Assembly (NCBI GenBank): GCA_024404915.1 | Contig: JAKSPJ010000003.1 | Coordinates: 62,001 to 126,000, forward strand | Source: Oscillospiraceae bacterium | GTDB lineage: Bacteria; Bacillota; Clostridia; Oscillospirales; Ruminococcaceae | Length of the DNA: 64,000 nucleotides | Reading direction: 5' to 3' | Part shown: positions 17,839 to 27,621 of the stretch, piece by piece | Layout: every line of letters starts with the position of its first letter | How positions within the stretch are numbered: the first letter of the stretch is position 1 | Notes under the pieces: generated by a model | Told to the model about the DNA's origin: nothing | The model's database searches: none | What the model saw: the letters and a program-made list of their open reading frames with translations, nothing else | Program-made: the position numbers and the translations under genes

Positions 17839-18885
17839 ATGGGACACGGAAAAAACAGTTTTTCAGAAAGCTATAAGAAGGCAGGCGTGGACGTCACTGC
17901 CGGTTACAGAGCAGTAGACCTGATGAAGCAGCATGTTGCCCGTACAGCAACAGCTGGTGTGATGGAAGGCATTGGCGGTTTCGGCGGCCTCTTCCGTCTG
18001 GATGTCAAGGGAATGGAGTCTCCTGTACTGGTATCCGGTACTGATGGCGTGGGCACAAAGCTGAAAATTGCATTTCTGATGGATAAGCACAATACAGTCG
18101 GCATTGACTGTGTGGCTATGTGCGTAAATGATATTATCTGCTGCGGCGCAAAGCCACAGTGTTTCCTGGATTATATTGCCTGCGGCAAGAATGTGCCGGA
18201 GCGCATTGCAGAAATTGTCTCCGGTGTAGCGGATGGCTGTGTACAGGCAGGTGCTGCATTGGTTGGCGGTGAAACAGCTGAAATGCCGGGCTTCTATCCG
18301 GAAAATGAGTACGACCTGGCAGGCTTTTCTGTGGGCGTTGTGGATGAGAAGAAGATTCTGAAGCCCGATACCCAGAAAGCAGGAGATGTCCTGATTGCTT
18401 TGGCATCCAGCGGCGTACACTCCAATGGCTTTTCCCTGGTCCGAAAGGTCTTCGAGGTGAATGAGGAGAATCTTTCCCGCCATTTTGATGACCTGGGAAC
18501 CACACTGGGCGAGTGCCTGCTGACACCTACAAAGATTTATGTCAAGCCGATCCTCTCCCTGCTGGATACCGTGAATGTCAAGTCCATTTCTCATATTACA
18601 GGCGGCGGCTTCTATGAGAATATTCCACGCAGTCTGCCGGAGGGCATTTCCGCACGCATCCAGAGAAACAATGTGAAGGTACTGCCGATTTTCGACCTGA
18701 TCGCAAGAACCGGCAATATTCCGGAGCGTGATATGTTCAACACATTCAATATGGGTGTCGGCATGATTGTATCTGTGGCAGCAGAGGACGCTGACAAGGC
18801 AGTCGCTTCCCTGAAGGCATCCGGCCAGGACGCTTATATTCTGGGAGAACTGGTGAACAGCGATACCGGCGTTATCATTGAATAA
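17839..18885 (+). CDS. purM: Phosphoribosylformylglycinamidine cyclo-ligase (AIR synthetase)
   Basis: Closes the imidazole ring using ATP. Start at ATG 17839 because GGAAGGAG (17826-17833) precedes it; the longer frame from 17743 begins in the leader. 348 residues, as usual. [43 protein letters not shown] and [13 protein letters not shown] are family motifs. It lies 102 bases after purF, a gap with a small hairpin (CCGCA-GTAT-TGCGG). Confidence 0.97.
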   Translation: MGHGKNSFSESYKKAGVDVTAGYRAVDLMKQHVARTATAGVMEGIGGFGGLFRLDVKGMESPVLVSGTDGVGTKLKIAFLMDKHNTVGIDCVAMCVNDIICCGAKPQCFLDYIACGKNVPERIAEIVSGVADGCVQAGAALVGGETAEMPGFYPENEYDLAGFSVGVVDEKKILKPDTQKAGDVLIALASSGVHSNGFSLVRKVFEVNEENLSRHFDDLGTTLGECLLTPTKIYVKPILSLLDTVNVKSISHITGGGFYENIPRSLPEGISARIQRNNVKVLPIFDLIARTGNIPERDMFNTFNMGVGMIVSVAAEDADKAVASLKASGQDAYILGELVNSDTGVIIE

Positions 18886-18912
18886 TGAGTTAAGATGGGA
18901 GATGCCTTAGGA

Positions 18913-19554
18913 ATGGAAAATTGCATGCAAAAAAATATCGTTGTCCTGGTATCAGGCGGCGGTACGAATCTTCAGGCATTGATTGATTCGCAGGAGCGTG
19001 GTGAGCTGGGATGCGGCAGAATTACCTGTGTCATCAGCTCCAAGCCGGACGTGTATGCGCTGGAACGTGCAGCAAAGCACAATATCCCTGCCAGAGTAAT
19101 CCCCCGCAAGGCATTTTCGGATGCTGCATCATACAGCGCTGCAATGCTGGAAGCATTCCGGGAGGAAAAGGCTGACCTGATTGTACAGGCAGGCTTTATG
19201 ACCATTCTGGATGCCAGCATCTGCCGTGCATACCCCAACCAGATGATCAATGTGCATCCGGCACTGATTCCCAGCTTTTGCGGAAAGGGCTTCTATGGAC
19301 TTCATGTTCACGAAGCTGCACTGGCAGCCGGTGTGAAGGTAACAGGTGCTACAGTGCACTTTGTAACAGAGGTATGTGACGGTGGTCCGATTATCCTGCA
19401 GAAGGCTGTGGAGATACAGCAGGGAGATACACCGGAGACACTTCAGCGCAGAGTTATGGAACAGGCAGAATGGCATATCCTGCCTGAGGCTGTCAGATTG
19501 TTCTGTGACGGAAAATTACAGGTGAATGGCCAAGTGGTCAGCATTCAGGAATAA
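18913..19554 (+). CDS. purN: Phosphoribosylglycinamide formyltransferase (folate type)
   Basis: Transfers formyl from 10-formyl-THF to GAR. SGGGTNLQALID, NVHPALIPSF (with the catalytic Asn-His) and the VTEVCDGGPI segment with the Asp are intact. In-frame ATGs occur at 18895, 18913 and 18925. GGGAG at 18897-18901 favours 18913, while 18895 has no ribosome site of note. About 213 residues, slightly longer than Escherichia coli PurN. Confidence 0.95.
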   Translation: MENCMQKNIVVLVSGGGTNLQALIDSQERGELGCGRITCVISSKPDVYALERAAKHNIPARVIPRKAFSDAASYSAAMLEAFREEKADLIVQAGFMTILDASICRAYPNQMINVHPALIPSFCGKGFYGLHVHEAALAAGVKVTGATVHFVTEVCDGGPIILQKAVEIQQGDTPETLQRRVMEQAEWHILPEAVRLFCDGKLQVNGQVVSIQE

Positions 19555-19575
19555 GATTGAATAGGAGAATTGATT

Positions 19576-20298
19576 ATGGCAATGATTCAGCTTGATCAGG
19601 AATTGCAGAATAACAGCTATCCGGGAAGAGGCATTATTCTCGGAAGAACAGCAGACGGCACAAAGGCTGTCGCTGCATATTTCATTATGGGCAGAAGCGA
19701 AAACTCCCGCAACCGTGTGTTCGTACCGGATGGACTGGGACTTCGCACCAAGGCTGCGGATGAGTCCAAGTGTTCTGATCCGTCCTTGATTATTTACTGG
19801 CCGGTTCGTGTGCTGGGCAACAAGACAATCGTTACCAACGGTGACCAGACCGATACCATTTACGAGGCACTGGATCATCAGTTCACATTTGAGCAGGGTC
19901 TCCGTGCACGTGAGTTTGAACCGGATGCACCGAACTACACACCTCGTATTTCCGGTATCATTCACTGCGAAAAGGGCGGCTTTAACTATGCACTTTCCAT
20001 TCTGAAGAGTGCAGAGGGCAACCCGGCATCCTGCCAGCGTTTCACCTTTACCTATGAGAACCCCATTGCAGGCCAGGGCCATTTCATTCACACCTATGTG
20101 GGCGACGGCAATCCGCTGCCGACCTTTACAGGTGAGCCGAAGCTGGTTGCAATTCCCAACGACATTGAGGAATTTACGAATCTGCTCTGGAACAACCTCA
20201 ATGCAGACAACAAGATTTCCCTGTTCGTCAGATATATTGACCCGGTTACAGGTGACACAGTCAGCAAGACGGTTAACAGATATCAGGCAGTAGACTAA
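19576..20298 (+). CDS. IMP cyclohydrolase, stand-alone (PurO-like family)
   Basis: Closes FAICAR to IMP. The protein (240 residues) belongs by sequence feel to the stand-alone IMP cyclohydrolase family first known from archaea: NNSYPGRGIILGR, YFIMGRSENSRNR and ALDHQFTFEQGL are characteristic. Start at ATG 19576 (AGGAG at 19563-19567). It lies directly before a stand-alone AICAR formyltransferase, so the two steps done by bifunctional PurH in most bacteria are split over two genes here. Confidence 0.9.
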   Translation: MAMIQLDQELQNNSYPGRGIILGRTADGTKAVAAYFIMGRSENSRNRVFVPDGLGLRTKAADESKCSDPSLIIYWPVRVLGNKTIVTNGDQTDTIYEALDHQFTFEQGLRAREFEPDAPNYTPRISGIIHCEKGGFNYALSILKSAEGNPASCQRFTFTYENPIAGQGHFIHTYVGDGNPLPTFTGEPKLVAIPNDIEEFTNLLWNNLNADNKISLFVRYIDPVTGDTVSKTVNRYQAVD

Positions 20299-20328
20299 TC
20301 ATCGCTGCTTTCATATCCCATTATTTTG

Positions 20329-20347
20329 TGACAGCAGAAAGCTGTCA
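20329..20347 (+). other. Intercistronic hairpin before the AICAR formyltransferase gene
   Basis: TGACAGC (20329-20335) / GCTGTCA (20341-20347), loop AGAAA, immediately before the ribosome site AAAGGAAAA. There is no U-run, so it is more likely an RNA-processing or stability element than a terminator. Confidence 0.5.
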
Positions 20348-20361
20348 GAAAGGAAAAAATC

Positions 20362-21546
20362 ATGGAATCAGAACGTCTTTTGAAATATGGATGCAACCCG
20401 AATCAGAAGCCTGCCCGTGTATATATGAATGACGGCAGTGCTCTTCCGATTACCGTACTTTCCGGCAATCCCGGCTATATCAATCTGCTGGATGCCTTCA
20501 ACGGCTGGCAGCTTGTCCGTGAGCTGAAGGCAGCTACCGGTATGCCGGCAGCAACTTCCTTCAAGCATGTATCTCCTGCAGGTGCTGCAATTGGCAGACC
20601 GCTTTCCGATACACTGAAGAAGATTTATTTTGTGGATGACCTTGGTGAGCTTTCTCCTCTGGCATGTGCATATGCAAGAGCCAGAGGCGCAGACAGAATG
20701 TCCAGCTTTGGCGACTGGATTTCCCTGTCTGATGAGTGTGATGCCATCACAGCAACACTGATTGCACGTGAGGTATCTGACGGCATTATTGCCCCGGGTT
20801 ATTCTGAGGAGGCACTTGCCATTCTGAAAACCAAGCGCAAGGGCAATTACAATATTGTTCAGATTGATCCGAATTATGAGCCTCCGAAGGTGGAGCATAA
20901 GGAAGTATTTGGCGTAACATTTGAGCAGGGCAGAAATGACCTGGCAATCAATGAGGAAACCATGCTTTCCAACATTATTACAGAAAACAAGGATATTCCG
21001 GAGGATAAGAAGTTTGATTTGATTATCTCCCTGATTACCCTGAAGTATACACAGTCCAACTCCGTATGCTATGTGAAGGACGGCCAGGCAATCGGTATCG
21101 GCGCAGGTCAGCAGTCCAGAATTCACTGCACCAGACTGGCAGGCACCAAGGCTGATAACTGGTGGCTCCGTCAGGCACCTCAGGTTCTGAATCTGCCTTT
21201 CAGAGATGATATCAAGCGTCCGGACCGTGACAATGCAATTGACCTGTATATCGGCGAGGATTACATGGATATTCTTGCAGACGGCGAGTGGGAGAGAGTC
21301 TTTACAGAGAAGCCGCCGGTATTTACCAAGGAGGAGCGTCAGGCATGGATTGCACAGAATACCGATGTATGTCTGGGTTCTGATGCATTCTTCCCCTTCC
21401 CGGATAATATTGACCGTGCCTACAAGAGCGGCGTAAAATATATTGTGGAACCGGGCGGCTCCATCCGTGATGACATTGTAATTGAGCAGTGCAACAAGTA
21501 CGGCATTGCAATGGCATTCTGCGGCCTGCGACTGTTCCATCACTAA
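20362..21546 (+). CDS. purH: AICAR formyltransferase, stand-alone PurH C-terminal domain
   Basis: Formylates AICAR with 10-formyl-THF. 394 residues correspond to the transformylase half of PurH. LKYGCNPNQKPA opens the domain, FKHVSPAGAA carries the catalytic Lys-His pair, and GIGAGQQSRIHCTRLAG and FFPFPDNID follow. The N-terminal MGS-like cyclohydrolase domain of bifunctional PurH is absent and is supplied by the preceding gene. The symbol purH is used for this half only. Confidence 0.95.
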   Translation: MESERLLKYGCNPNQKPARVYMNDGSALPITVLSGNPGYINLLDAFNGWQLVRELKAATGMPAATSFKHVSPAGAAIGRPLSDTLKKIYFVDDLGELSPLACAYARARGADRMSSFGDWISLSDECDAITATLIAREVSDGIIAPGYSEEALAILKTKRKGNYNIVQIDPNYEPPKVEHKEVFGVTFEQGRNDLAINEETMLSNIITENKDIPEDKKFDLIISLITLKYTQSNSVCYVKDGQAIGIGAGQQSRIHCTRLAGTKADNWWLRQAPQVLNLPFRDDIKRPDRDNAIDLYIGEDYMDILADGEWERVFTEKPPVFTKEERQAWIAQNTDVCLGSDAFFPFPDNIDRAYKSGVKYIVEPGGSIRDDIVIEQCNKYGIAMAFCGLRLFHH

Positions 21547-21560
21547 TGAAATTCAGGATG

Positions 21561-21586
21561 GGATACTGCATTGCGGTGCAGTATCC
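21561..21586 (+). other. Intercistronic hairpin before purD
   Basis: Perfect 10-bp stem GGATACTGCA / TGCAGTATCC with loop TTGCGG. It is followed by TCATCG, without a U-run. A weak terminator or mRNA stability element inside the purine operon is possible. Confidence 0.5.
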
Positions 21587-21628
21587 TCATCGTAAAGTGA
21601 AGCGAATCCTTGAAAGGAAACCAGTAAT

Positions 21629-22909
21629 ATGAAAGTACTAGTAGTTGGCGGCGGCGGCAGAGAGCACGCCATTGTCATGAAATTGGCAGAAAGCCCGAAG
21701 GTGACAGCATTGTACTGTGCACCCGGAAACGGCGGTATCGCAAAGTATGCGGAGTGCTTCCCTGTAAAAGCAACAGACCTTGAGGGTATGCTGAAGCTGG
21801 CAAAAGAGCTGGCTGTTGATTGGGTATTCGTTGCACCGGATGATCCGCTGGTTCTTGGAATGGCAGACCTGATGCGTGAAAACGGATTCAAGGTATTTGG
21901 ACCTTCCAAAAGAGCAGCAATCATTGAAGGCAGTAAGGTGTTTTCCAAGAACCTTATGAAGAAGTATGGAATCCCCACTGCAAAATATGAGGTGTTCCAG
22001 GATGCACAGGCGGCGATTGATTATGTATGTGCAGAGAATACCTACCCTACAGTTGTGAAGGCAGATGGTCTTGCACTGGGCAAGGGCGTTATCATTGCAC
22101 AGTCTGAAAGTGAGGCTGTGGATGCCATTCATTCTATTATGGATGACAAGATTTTCGGTGAGAGCGGTTCCCAGGTTGTTATTGAAGAATTTCTCACTGG
22201 TCCGGAGGTTTCCGTTCTGGCATTTACCGATGGTGAGAGCGTCGCACCGATGATTTCCTCCATGGACCATAAGCGTGCATTGGACGGAGACCGTGGCAAG
22301 AACACAGGCGGTATGGGTACTGTATCCCCGAATCCGTACTACACCAAGGATATTGCAGAGCAGTGCATGCGGCAGATTTTCCTGCCCACCATGCATGCCA
22401 TGAGTGCAGAAAACCGTACATTCCGCGGCTGCCTCTATTTTGGTCTGATGCTGACACCCGAGGGCCCGAAGGTCATTGAATACAACTGTCGTTTCGGTGA
22501 TCCTGAAACACAGGTTGTTCTGCCAATGCTGAAAACAGATCTGCTGGAAATTATGGAAGCAGTGGAAAATGAAAAGCTGGGCGATCTGACCATCGGATGG
22601 CGCAGCGGTGCGTGTGCATGTGTTGTTATGGCAAGCGGCGGTTATCCCGGCAAATATGAAACCGGAAAAACCATTCAGGGTCTGGATGAAAAAGGCCAGG
22701 CACAGGGCGCTGCTGTATACCATGCGGGCACCCGCCTGGAAGACGGTGCATTCCTGACTGCCGGCGGCAGAGTTCTGGGCGTGACAGCATCCGGCGAGAC
22801 ACTGCAGAGAGCCTTGGATGCTGCATATCAGGCTGTGGATACCATTTCGTTTGAAAATGCGCATTGCCGTCGTGATATCGGAAAGCGGGCATTGGCTGCC
22901 TTGAAGTAA
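21629..22909 (+). CDS. purD: Phosphoribosylamine-glycine ligase
   Basis: ATP-grasp enzyme that makes GAR from 5-phosphoribosylamine and glycine. 426 residues, as usual. KVLVVGGGGREHAI at the N-terminus, the ATP-grasp KADGLALGKGV, DHKRALDGDRGKNTGGMG, and EYNCRFGDPETQ are all intact. GAAAGGAAA precedes ATG 21629. It closes the purine set. Genes purL, purQ, purS, purB and purA are not in the window. Confidence 0.97.
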   Translation: MKVLVVGGGGREHAIVMKLAESPKVTALYCAPGNGGIAKYAECFPVKATDLEGMLKLAKELAVDWVFVAPDDPLVLGMADLMRENGFKVFGPSKRAAIIEGSKVFSKNLMKKYGIPTAKYEVFQDAQAAIDYVCAENTYPTVVKADGLALGKGVIIAQSESEAVDAIHSIMDDKIFGESGSQVVIEEFLTGPEVSVLAFTDGESVAPMISSMDHKRALDGDRGKNTGGMGTVSPNPYYTKDIAEQCMRQIFLPTMHAMSAENRTFRGCLYFGLMLTPEGPKVIEYNCRFGDPETQVVLPMLKTDLLEIMEAVENEKLGDLTIGWRSGACACVVMASGGYPGKYETGKTIQGLDEKGQAQGAAVYHAGTRLEDGAFLTAGGRVLGVTASGETLQRALDAAYQAVDTISFENAHCRRDIGKRALAALK

Positions 22910-22938
22910 TCCGCCCCATCTGGAAGCAGGAGTATCCT

Positions 22939-23832
22939 ATGGCAAACAAGCAAAAGTTGCGCGTACAGCGTTCCAAAGAACCGAAAGAAAATGTATCCCG
23001 GCAGACCGAGGCTGAGGGTGCATTCGCAAAGAAGCAGTATACCCTGAAGGACTGCATGAAGCTTGGCATCATCGCCAATCTGCTGTTCATTGCATTTATT
23101 ATCGTCTGTCTGGTATACTACTATTCGTTTTCCAAATTTGAATTGGGTGCATTGTATGTGCTCTATGAGATTGTCGCATATACCATCGAAACAACAGCTT
23201 TTGTGCTGTTCACATTAGGCGTATACTGGCTGGACCGCCTTGTGCGTGCCAGAGGTGTTATGAAGGTGCTGCTGATTTCCTATATTGTTGTGGAAGTGGT
23301 GCTGATGCTGTTTGAGTTTCAGTTTTTGCCATGGACATTCTACAACGGCATGTCGCCCATATTGATTGTGGGACATGTGATTTTTTCGGCGGCGGTTTCC
23401 TACTCCCTGTTGATGCTGGAACCGGGCAACAAGAAGGTGCAGATGATCGTGGCTGTTACATCCATCATTATTCTGGCTGGAATGTTCTTCGTTCTGAATA
23501 AGAGCCGTGTCTATTCCAGTATCCTGCTGAATGCCGGTGCCTATGTATTTTTCTTTACTGCGATGCTGCGCCAGCTGGAAAAAGAGGATGTCCGGATTGA
23601 CTGCCATGGTGATCAGGCAGAAGAGAAATCCTTTACCTCCACGATGTTTTCTGATGTGCCGGATATGGTGGAGAAAACACCGGAAAGCCGAAAGCTGAAA
23701 ACCAAGGCGAAGCGCCTGGCACAGTCCTTTATGGATGAGGAGCATATGGTTCTGACGGACAAGCAGGAAAAGTTCGAATACGAATTTGGTGTAGATGACG
23801 ACGAAGAAGATGAAGAGGAAGACGAAGAATGA
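22939..23832 (+). CDS. Multi-TM membrane protein with acidic C-terminal tail, unknown function
   Basis: 297 residues. A basic N-terminal segment is followed by about six hydrophobic segments between residues 40 and 212. A cytoplasmic region then ends in an Asp/Glu-only run (DDDEEDEEEDEE). The stop overlaps the uvrC start (ATGA). Acidic tails on membrane proteins recur in this window (2523-3593, 12052-13896). No family recognised. Confidence 0.72.
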   Translation: MANKQKLRVQRSKEPKENVSRQTEAEGAFAKKQYTLKDCMKLGIIANLLFIAFIIVCLVYYYSFSKFELGALYVLYEIVAYTIETTAFVLFTLGVYWLDRLVRARGVMKVLLISYIVVEVVLMLFEFQFLPWTFYNGMSPILIVGHVIFSAAVSYSLLMLEPGNKKVQMIVAVTSIIILAGMFFVLNKSRVYSSILLNAGAYVFFFTAMLRQLEKEDVRIDCHGDQAEEKSFTSTMFSDVPDMVEKTPESRKLKTKAKRLAQSFMDEEHMVLTDKQEKFEYEFGVDDDEEDEEEDEE

Positions 23833-25685
23833 ATCCGAGACTCCCTTTTCTCCAGCGCAAGACAGCTGTGCTGACGACTTCTCCCGGTGTGTACATTATG
23901 AAAAACGCACAGGAGAAAATCATATATATTGGGAAGGCAAAAAACCTGCGAAATCGTGTGACAAGCTATTTCCGTGATCACCCTGATCATACGCCGAAAA
24001 CAGCAAAAATGGTTTCGCAGGTTTATGACTATGATTTTATTGTTACTGCTTCGGAATATGAAGCACTGGTGCTGGAATGTTCTTTGATCAAACAGCACAA
24101 GCCACCCTATAACATTTTGCTGAAGGATGATAAGGGGTATCATTATATCCGGATTTCTTCGGCTCCTTACCCACGGATTACTGCTGAGGTACGGGCGGAT
24201 GAGGATGGTACTTATCTTGGACCGTACATGAGTGGCTTTACCACAAAGCAGACTGTCAATACCGTGAACAAGATGTTTCAGCTGCCCACCTGCACACGCA
24301 GCTTCCCGGAACAGTTCGGCAGGCAGCGTCCCTGCCTGAATTACCATATCGGGCAGTGCATGGGTGTGTGCAAGGGGAACATATCCAGAGAAATGTATAT
24401 GGAAGCGATCAATGATGCGCTGCATTTTATTCGCAGCGGCGGAGATCATACCATTACAGCTCTGGAAAGCCGGATGTATGCAGCGGCAGACCGGCTGGAT
24501 TTTGAAGAAGCAGCCCGACTCCGTGACCGCATTGCGGCTATTCAGAAGGCAGGGGAAAAGCAGGATATCATGGACGCAGTGACGATGGATACAGATGTCG
24601 TCGGAACAGCATCCGCAAATGATACTGTTGCAGTCGCCGTGCTGATGTACCGGGGAGGGAGACTGTATGACCAGAATTCGTTTACCATACCGGCAGATGC
24701 ATTTTCGGAGCAGCCTCTGGATGAATTTCTGCCGCAGTATTACAGTACAAAAAATGGTTCGGATTTACCGAAAACCATTCTGACAGAATATATGCCCACA
24801 GAGCATGCATTGCTGGAGCAGATGCTGACAGAGCATGCAGGACGCAAAGTTGCACTGGAGGTTCCGGTGCGTGGGGCAAGGCATCGTCTGCTGATGATGG
24901 CGAAGCATAATGCAGGAGAAAAACTCTCTTTGCAGCAGGGGCGGACAAGCAGGGAACTGCTTGCCCTGGAGGAGCTTGCACGGGCTCTGGGGATTGAGAA
25001 ACCACCCCTTCGAATCGAATCCTATGATATTTCCAATCTGGCTTCCTCTTCTATGGTGGCCGGTATGGTGGTATTTGAAAACGGCAGACCGCTGAAATCG
25101 GCATATCGCCGGTTTTCCATTAAGGAGCAGCAGCAGAATGACTATGCAGCTATGCAGGAGGTCATCCGCCGCCGCTTCCATGAATACCATTTGGCACAGC
25201 AGGAAACGGATGAAAAGAAAAAGGCGTTGAATTCGTTTGCAGTTCTTCCGGATCTGATTCTGCTGGACGGCGGCAATACCCATGTGGCAGTCATTGCGCC
25301 GATACTGGAGGAAATGCATCTGCATATTCCATTATTTGGCATGGTAAAAGATCAGAAACACCGTACCAGAGCCATTGCAGCAGGGGGCAGCGAAATCGCT
25401 GTGCGTGATAAAGAGGCAGCATTTGCCCTGCTGACACGCATACAGGATGAAGTGCATCGGTATGCGATTACTTATATGAAAACAAAACATAAGAAGTCCA
25501 GCTATGAGCTGATATTGACAAAAATACCGGGCATCGGCGACAAGAAAGCAAAGAAATTGCTTCTGGCATTTAAAACAAAGGAGCAATTGCGCAGCGCAGA
25601 ACCGGAACAGCTTGCAAGAGTGGCCGGTGTGAATCTGGAAACCGGTAAGGCGTTGTTTGACATAATACAATCAGAGTATCTCTGA
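23829..25685 (+). CDS. uvrC: Excinuclease ABC subunit C
   Basis: Makes both incisions in nucleotide excision repair with UvrA and UvrB. 618 residues, full length. The GIY-YIG nuclease domain opens the protein (GVYIMKNA, IIYIGKAKNLRNR), a UVR motif lies near residue 220 (DFEEAARLRDRI), then the RNase-H-like endonuclease domain (SYDISNL, LDGGNTHVAV) and C-terminal helix-hairpin-helix motifs (IPGIGDKKAKKLL, VAGVNLETGKAL). The ATG overlaps the previous stop, indicating translational coupling to the membrane protein gene. Confidence 0.97.
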   Translation: MNPRLPFLQRKTAVLTTSPGVYIMKNAQEKIIYIGKAKNLRNRVTSYFRDHPDHTPKTAKMVSQVYDYDFIVTASEYEALVLECSLIKQHKPPYNILLKDDKGYHYIRISSAPYPRITAEVRADEDGTYLGPYMSGFTTKQTVNTVNKMFQLPTCTRSFPEQFGRQRPCLNYHIGQCMGVCKGNISREMYMEAINDALHFIRSGGDHTITALESRMYAAADRLDFEEAARLRDRIAAIQKAGEKQDIMDAVTMDTDVVGTASANDTVAVAVLMYRGGRLYDQNSFTIPADAFSEQPLDEFLPQYYSTKNGSDLPKTILTEYMPTEHALLEQMLTEHAGRKVALEVPVRGARHRLLMMAKHNAGEKLSLQQGRTSRELLALEELARALGIEKPPLRIESYDISNLASSSMVAGMVVFENGRPLKSAYRRFSIKEQQQNDYAAMQEVIRRRFHEYHLAQQETDEKKKALNSFAVLPDLILLDGGNTHVAVIAPILEEMHLHIPLFGMVKDQKHRTRAIAAGGSEIAVRDKEAAFALLTRIQDEVHRYAITYMKTKHKKSSYELILTKIPGIGDKKAKKLLLAFKTKEQLRSAEPEQLARVAGVNLETGKALFDIIQSEYL

Positions 25686-25724
25686 ATCATGGGAATGAAA
25701 CGAATGATGCGAGGGGGAAATGGA

Positions 25725-26705
25725 ATGGAACCGTTGAAACTGAAACCTGCAATGCAGGACTATATCTGGGGCGGTACACGGCTTCGGGATGAATTCGGTA
25801 AGCATACTTCTCTGGAGCGGGTTGCAGAAAGCTGGGAGCTTTCCTGCCATTCGGCTGGTCAGTCCGTCATCATGAACGGCATTAAAAAGGGCGTTACACT
25901 GAAAGCATATCTGGAAGAGGATTGGGAGGAGAGAGCCGGCATAGGTGCCGCAGCTTATTCTGAATTTCCGGTGCTGATTAAACTGATTGATGCATGCCAG
26001 GATCTGAGTGTACAGGTGCATCCGGATGACCGCTATGCACGGGAAAATGAAAACTCTGACGGCGGTAAAACAGAGTGCTGGTATGTTATGGACTGTGAAC
26101 AGGGTGCAGCGGTTGCCTGCGGCCTGAATCGGGAAATGACAAAGGAAGAATGCCGCCTTGCAATTGAGAATGGTACTTTGATGGACTATGTTCAGCTGGT
26201 GCCGGTGCAGAAGGGCGATGTGTTCTTTATCGAGCCGGGAACGCTCCATGCCATTGGCGCAGGCATTGTCATTGCAGAAATTCAGCAGAATTCAAATCTG
26301 ACCTATCGTGTATATGATTATGAACGTGTGGATGCAGACGGACAGCCCCGACAGCTGCATGTGGAAAAAGCATTGGATGTGATGAAAACATGGGTTGCGC
26401 CGCCGAGAATGAAGAAACCCCTGGTACAGCAGGAAGGCTATTCCTCTGCTGTGATTGTGGACTGCAATTACTTTACCACCACAGAACTGCATATTACAGA
26501 CGAGGCAGTATTTCCGGCAAGTGAGGGTGTTTCCTATACACATCTGCTGTGTACGGACGGCGAAGCGGTACTTGTCTATGATGACGGCGTTGTGATGCCG
26601 ATTGACAAGGGCGAATCTGTTTTCCTGCCTGCAAATTTCGGCGGGTATCAGCTGCGCAGCAGCAATTGCACCATTCTCAGCACACGGACAATGCCGAGAA
26701 AATAA
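25725..26705 (+). CDS. manA: Class I mannose-6-phosphate isomerase
   Basis: Interconverts mannose 6-phosphate and fructose 6-phosphate, using zinc. Start at ATG 25725 because GAGGGGG (25711-25717) lies 8 bases upstream; ATG 25689 has none. 326 residues, the short Firmicutes form. YIWGGTRL opens the cupin. Metal ligands are visible in LSVQVHPDD, GKTECWYV and IEPGTLHAIGAG. It is followed after 15 bases by an unknown gene and then glucokinase, forming a sugar-phosphate group. Confidence 0.94.
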   Translation: MEPLKLKPAMQDYIWGGTRLRDEFGKHTSLERVAESWELSCHSAGQSVIMNGIKKGVTLKAYLEEDWEERAGIGAAAYSEFPVLIKLIDACQDLSVQVHPDDRYARENENSDGGKTECWYVMDCEQGAAVACGLNREMTKEECRLAIENGTLMDYVQLVPVQKGDVFFIEPGTLHAIGAGIVIAEIQQNSNLTYRVYDYERVDADGQPRQLHVEKALDVMKTWVAPPRMKKPLVQQEGYSSAVIVDCNYFTTTELHITDEAVFPASEGVSYTHLLCTDGEAVLVYDDGVVMPIDKGESVFLPANFGGYQLRSSNCTILSTRTMPRK

Positions 26706-26720
26706 CAGGAGGCTTAACAT

Positions 26721-27611
26721 ATGGATTTTGATTTGGATGCACTGAAGCAGTGTTTTCAAAATCTGGGACTTGACACAGAACAGGCAGATGAGCTGACACA
26801 AACCGCAGGGCGAATCGGGGAACAGCTTGAGGAAGATCCGAGCCGTCTGAAGGATTTTCTGCCGGATGATTTGCCCGGCGGTATTATCGGCAATATGCCG
26901 GATGGCTTATTGGGCAGCATGATGGACAGTGTATTCGGTACGGCACCGGATGCGGCAGAGAATGCTGAAAACCTCCCCCCGAAGGATTTTAACCCCCAGG
27001 ACTTTTTATCAGAGGTGACCATGAATCTTCCGGGAAATATGGGACAGAAAATCAATGAGATGCTGGGCTCTCTGTTTGGAGATGACGACAGCATTGATCT
27101 GGAAGAAGAGACTGCGGAATATCAGCCCCAGGCAGAAGATTCCGCTGAGCGTGCATTTGTGACAGAGCTGCGTGCCTGGGTGAAATGGTGCATGGGTGAA
27201 ATGACCGCAAAACAGCCCACAGCATTGCAACTGGGATATTTCTGTATCCCGGAGGAGCCGAAGGGCATCATCTGGCTGGCATGCCGCACAGGTGCAGCAG
27301 ATGACTGGAATGTCAGCGGCTGGGCAGATTATCAGCAGCTGGATGATGATGTGCTGCAGGCGTTTCTGGAATCTCAGGGATATGATTTGCTGGAAGATGA
27401 AGAAGAACTGACGGAGCGCATCTATGACCTGGCGGTGGTGGCACTGATGGAACTGCGAAATGAAAATGCCATGCAGAACGTGTTCGGCAAAGAAATCCCC
27501 ATAGTGGTCGAGGGCAGAACCTATCGGCCGAAAACCGCAGTACGTGCATCAAAAATCAATCAGAAAGAATTGCTGGATGCTGCATTCATGGCGGCATGCG
27601 GAATAGAGTGA
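26721..27611 (+). CDS. Acidic soluble protein of unknown function
   Basis: 296 residues, strongly acidic, with no signal peptide or membrane segment. The N-terminal 40 residues form a helical segment (DLDALKQCFQNLGLD). A Gly/Pro/Met-rich middle with PDDLPGG and MPDGLLGSM motifs follows, then a globular C-terminal half with aromatic residues. RBS ACAGGAGG. It sits 10 bases before the ROK glucokinase, so it is likely cotranscribed with manA and glk. No family recognised. Confidence 0.75.
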   Translation: MDFDLDALKQCFQNLGLDTEQADELTQTAGRIGEQLEEDPSRLKDFLPDDLPGGIIGNMPDGLLGSMMDSVFGTAPDAAENAENLPPKDFNPQDFLSEVTMNLPGNMGQKINEMLGSLFGDDDSIDLEEETAEYQPQAEDSAERAFVTELRAWVKWCMGEMTAKQPTALQLGYFCIPEEPKGIIWLACRTGAADDWNVSGWADYQQLDDDVLQAFLESQGYDLLEDEEELTERIYDLAVVALMELRNENAMQNVFGKEIPIVVEGRTYRPKTAVRASKINQKELLDAAFMAACGIE

Positions 27612-27621
27612 GGAGGAAATT

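Noticed and set aside
20368..21543. 391-codon frame antisense to AICAR formyltransferase, and similar long antisense frames over purD, purC and gpmI
   Set aside because: Caused by strong codon bias in highly expressed genes; the sense frames carry all family motifs.
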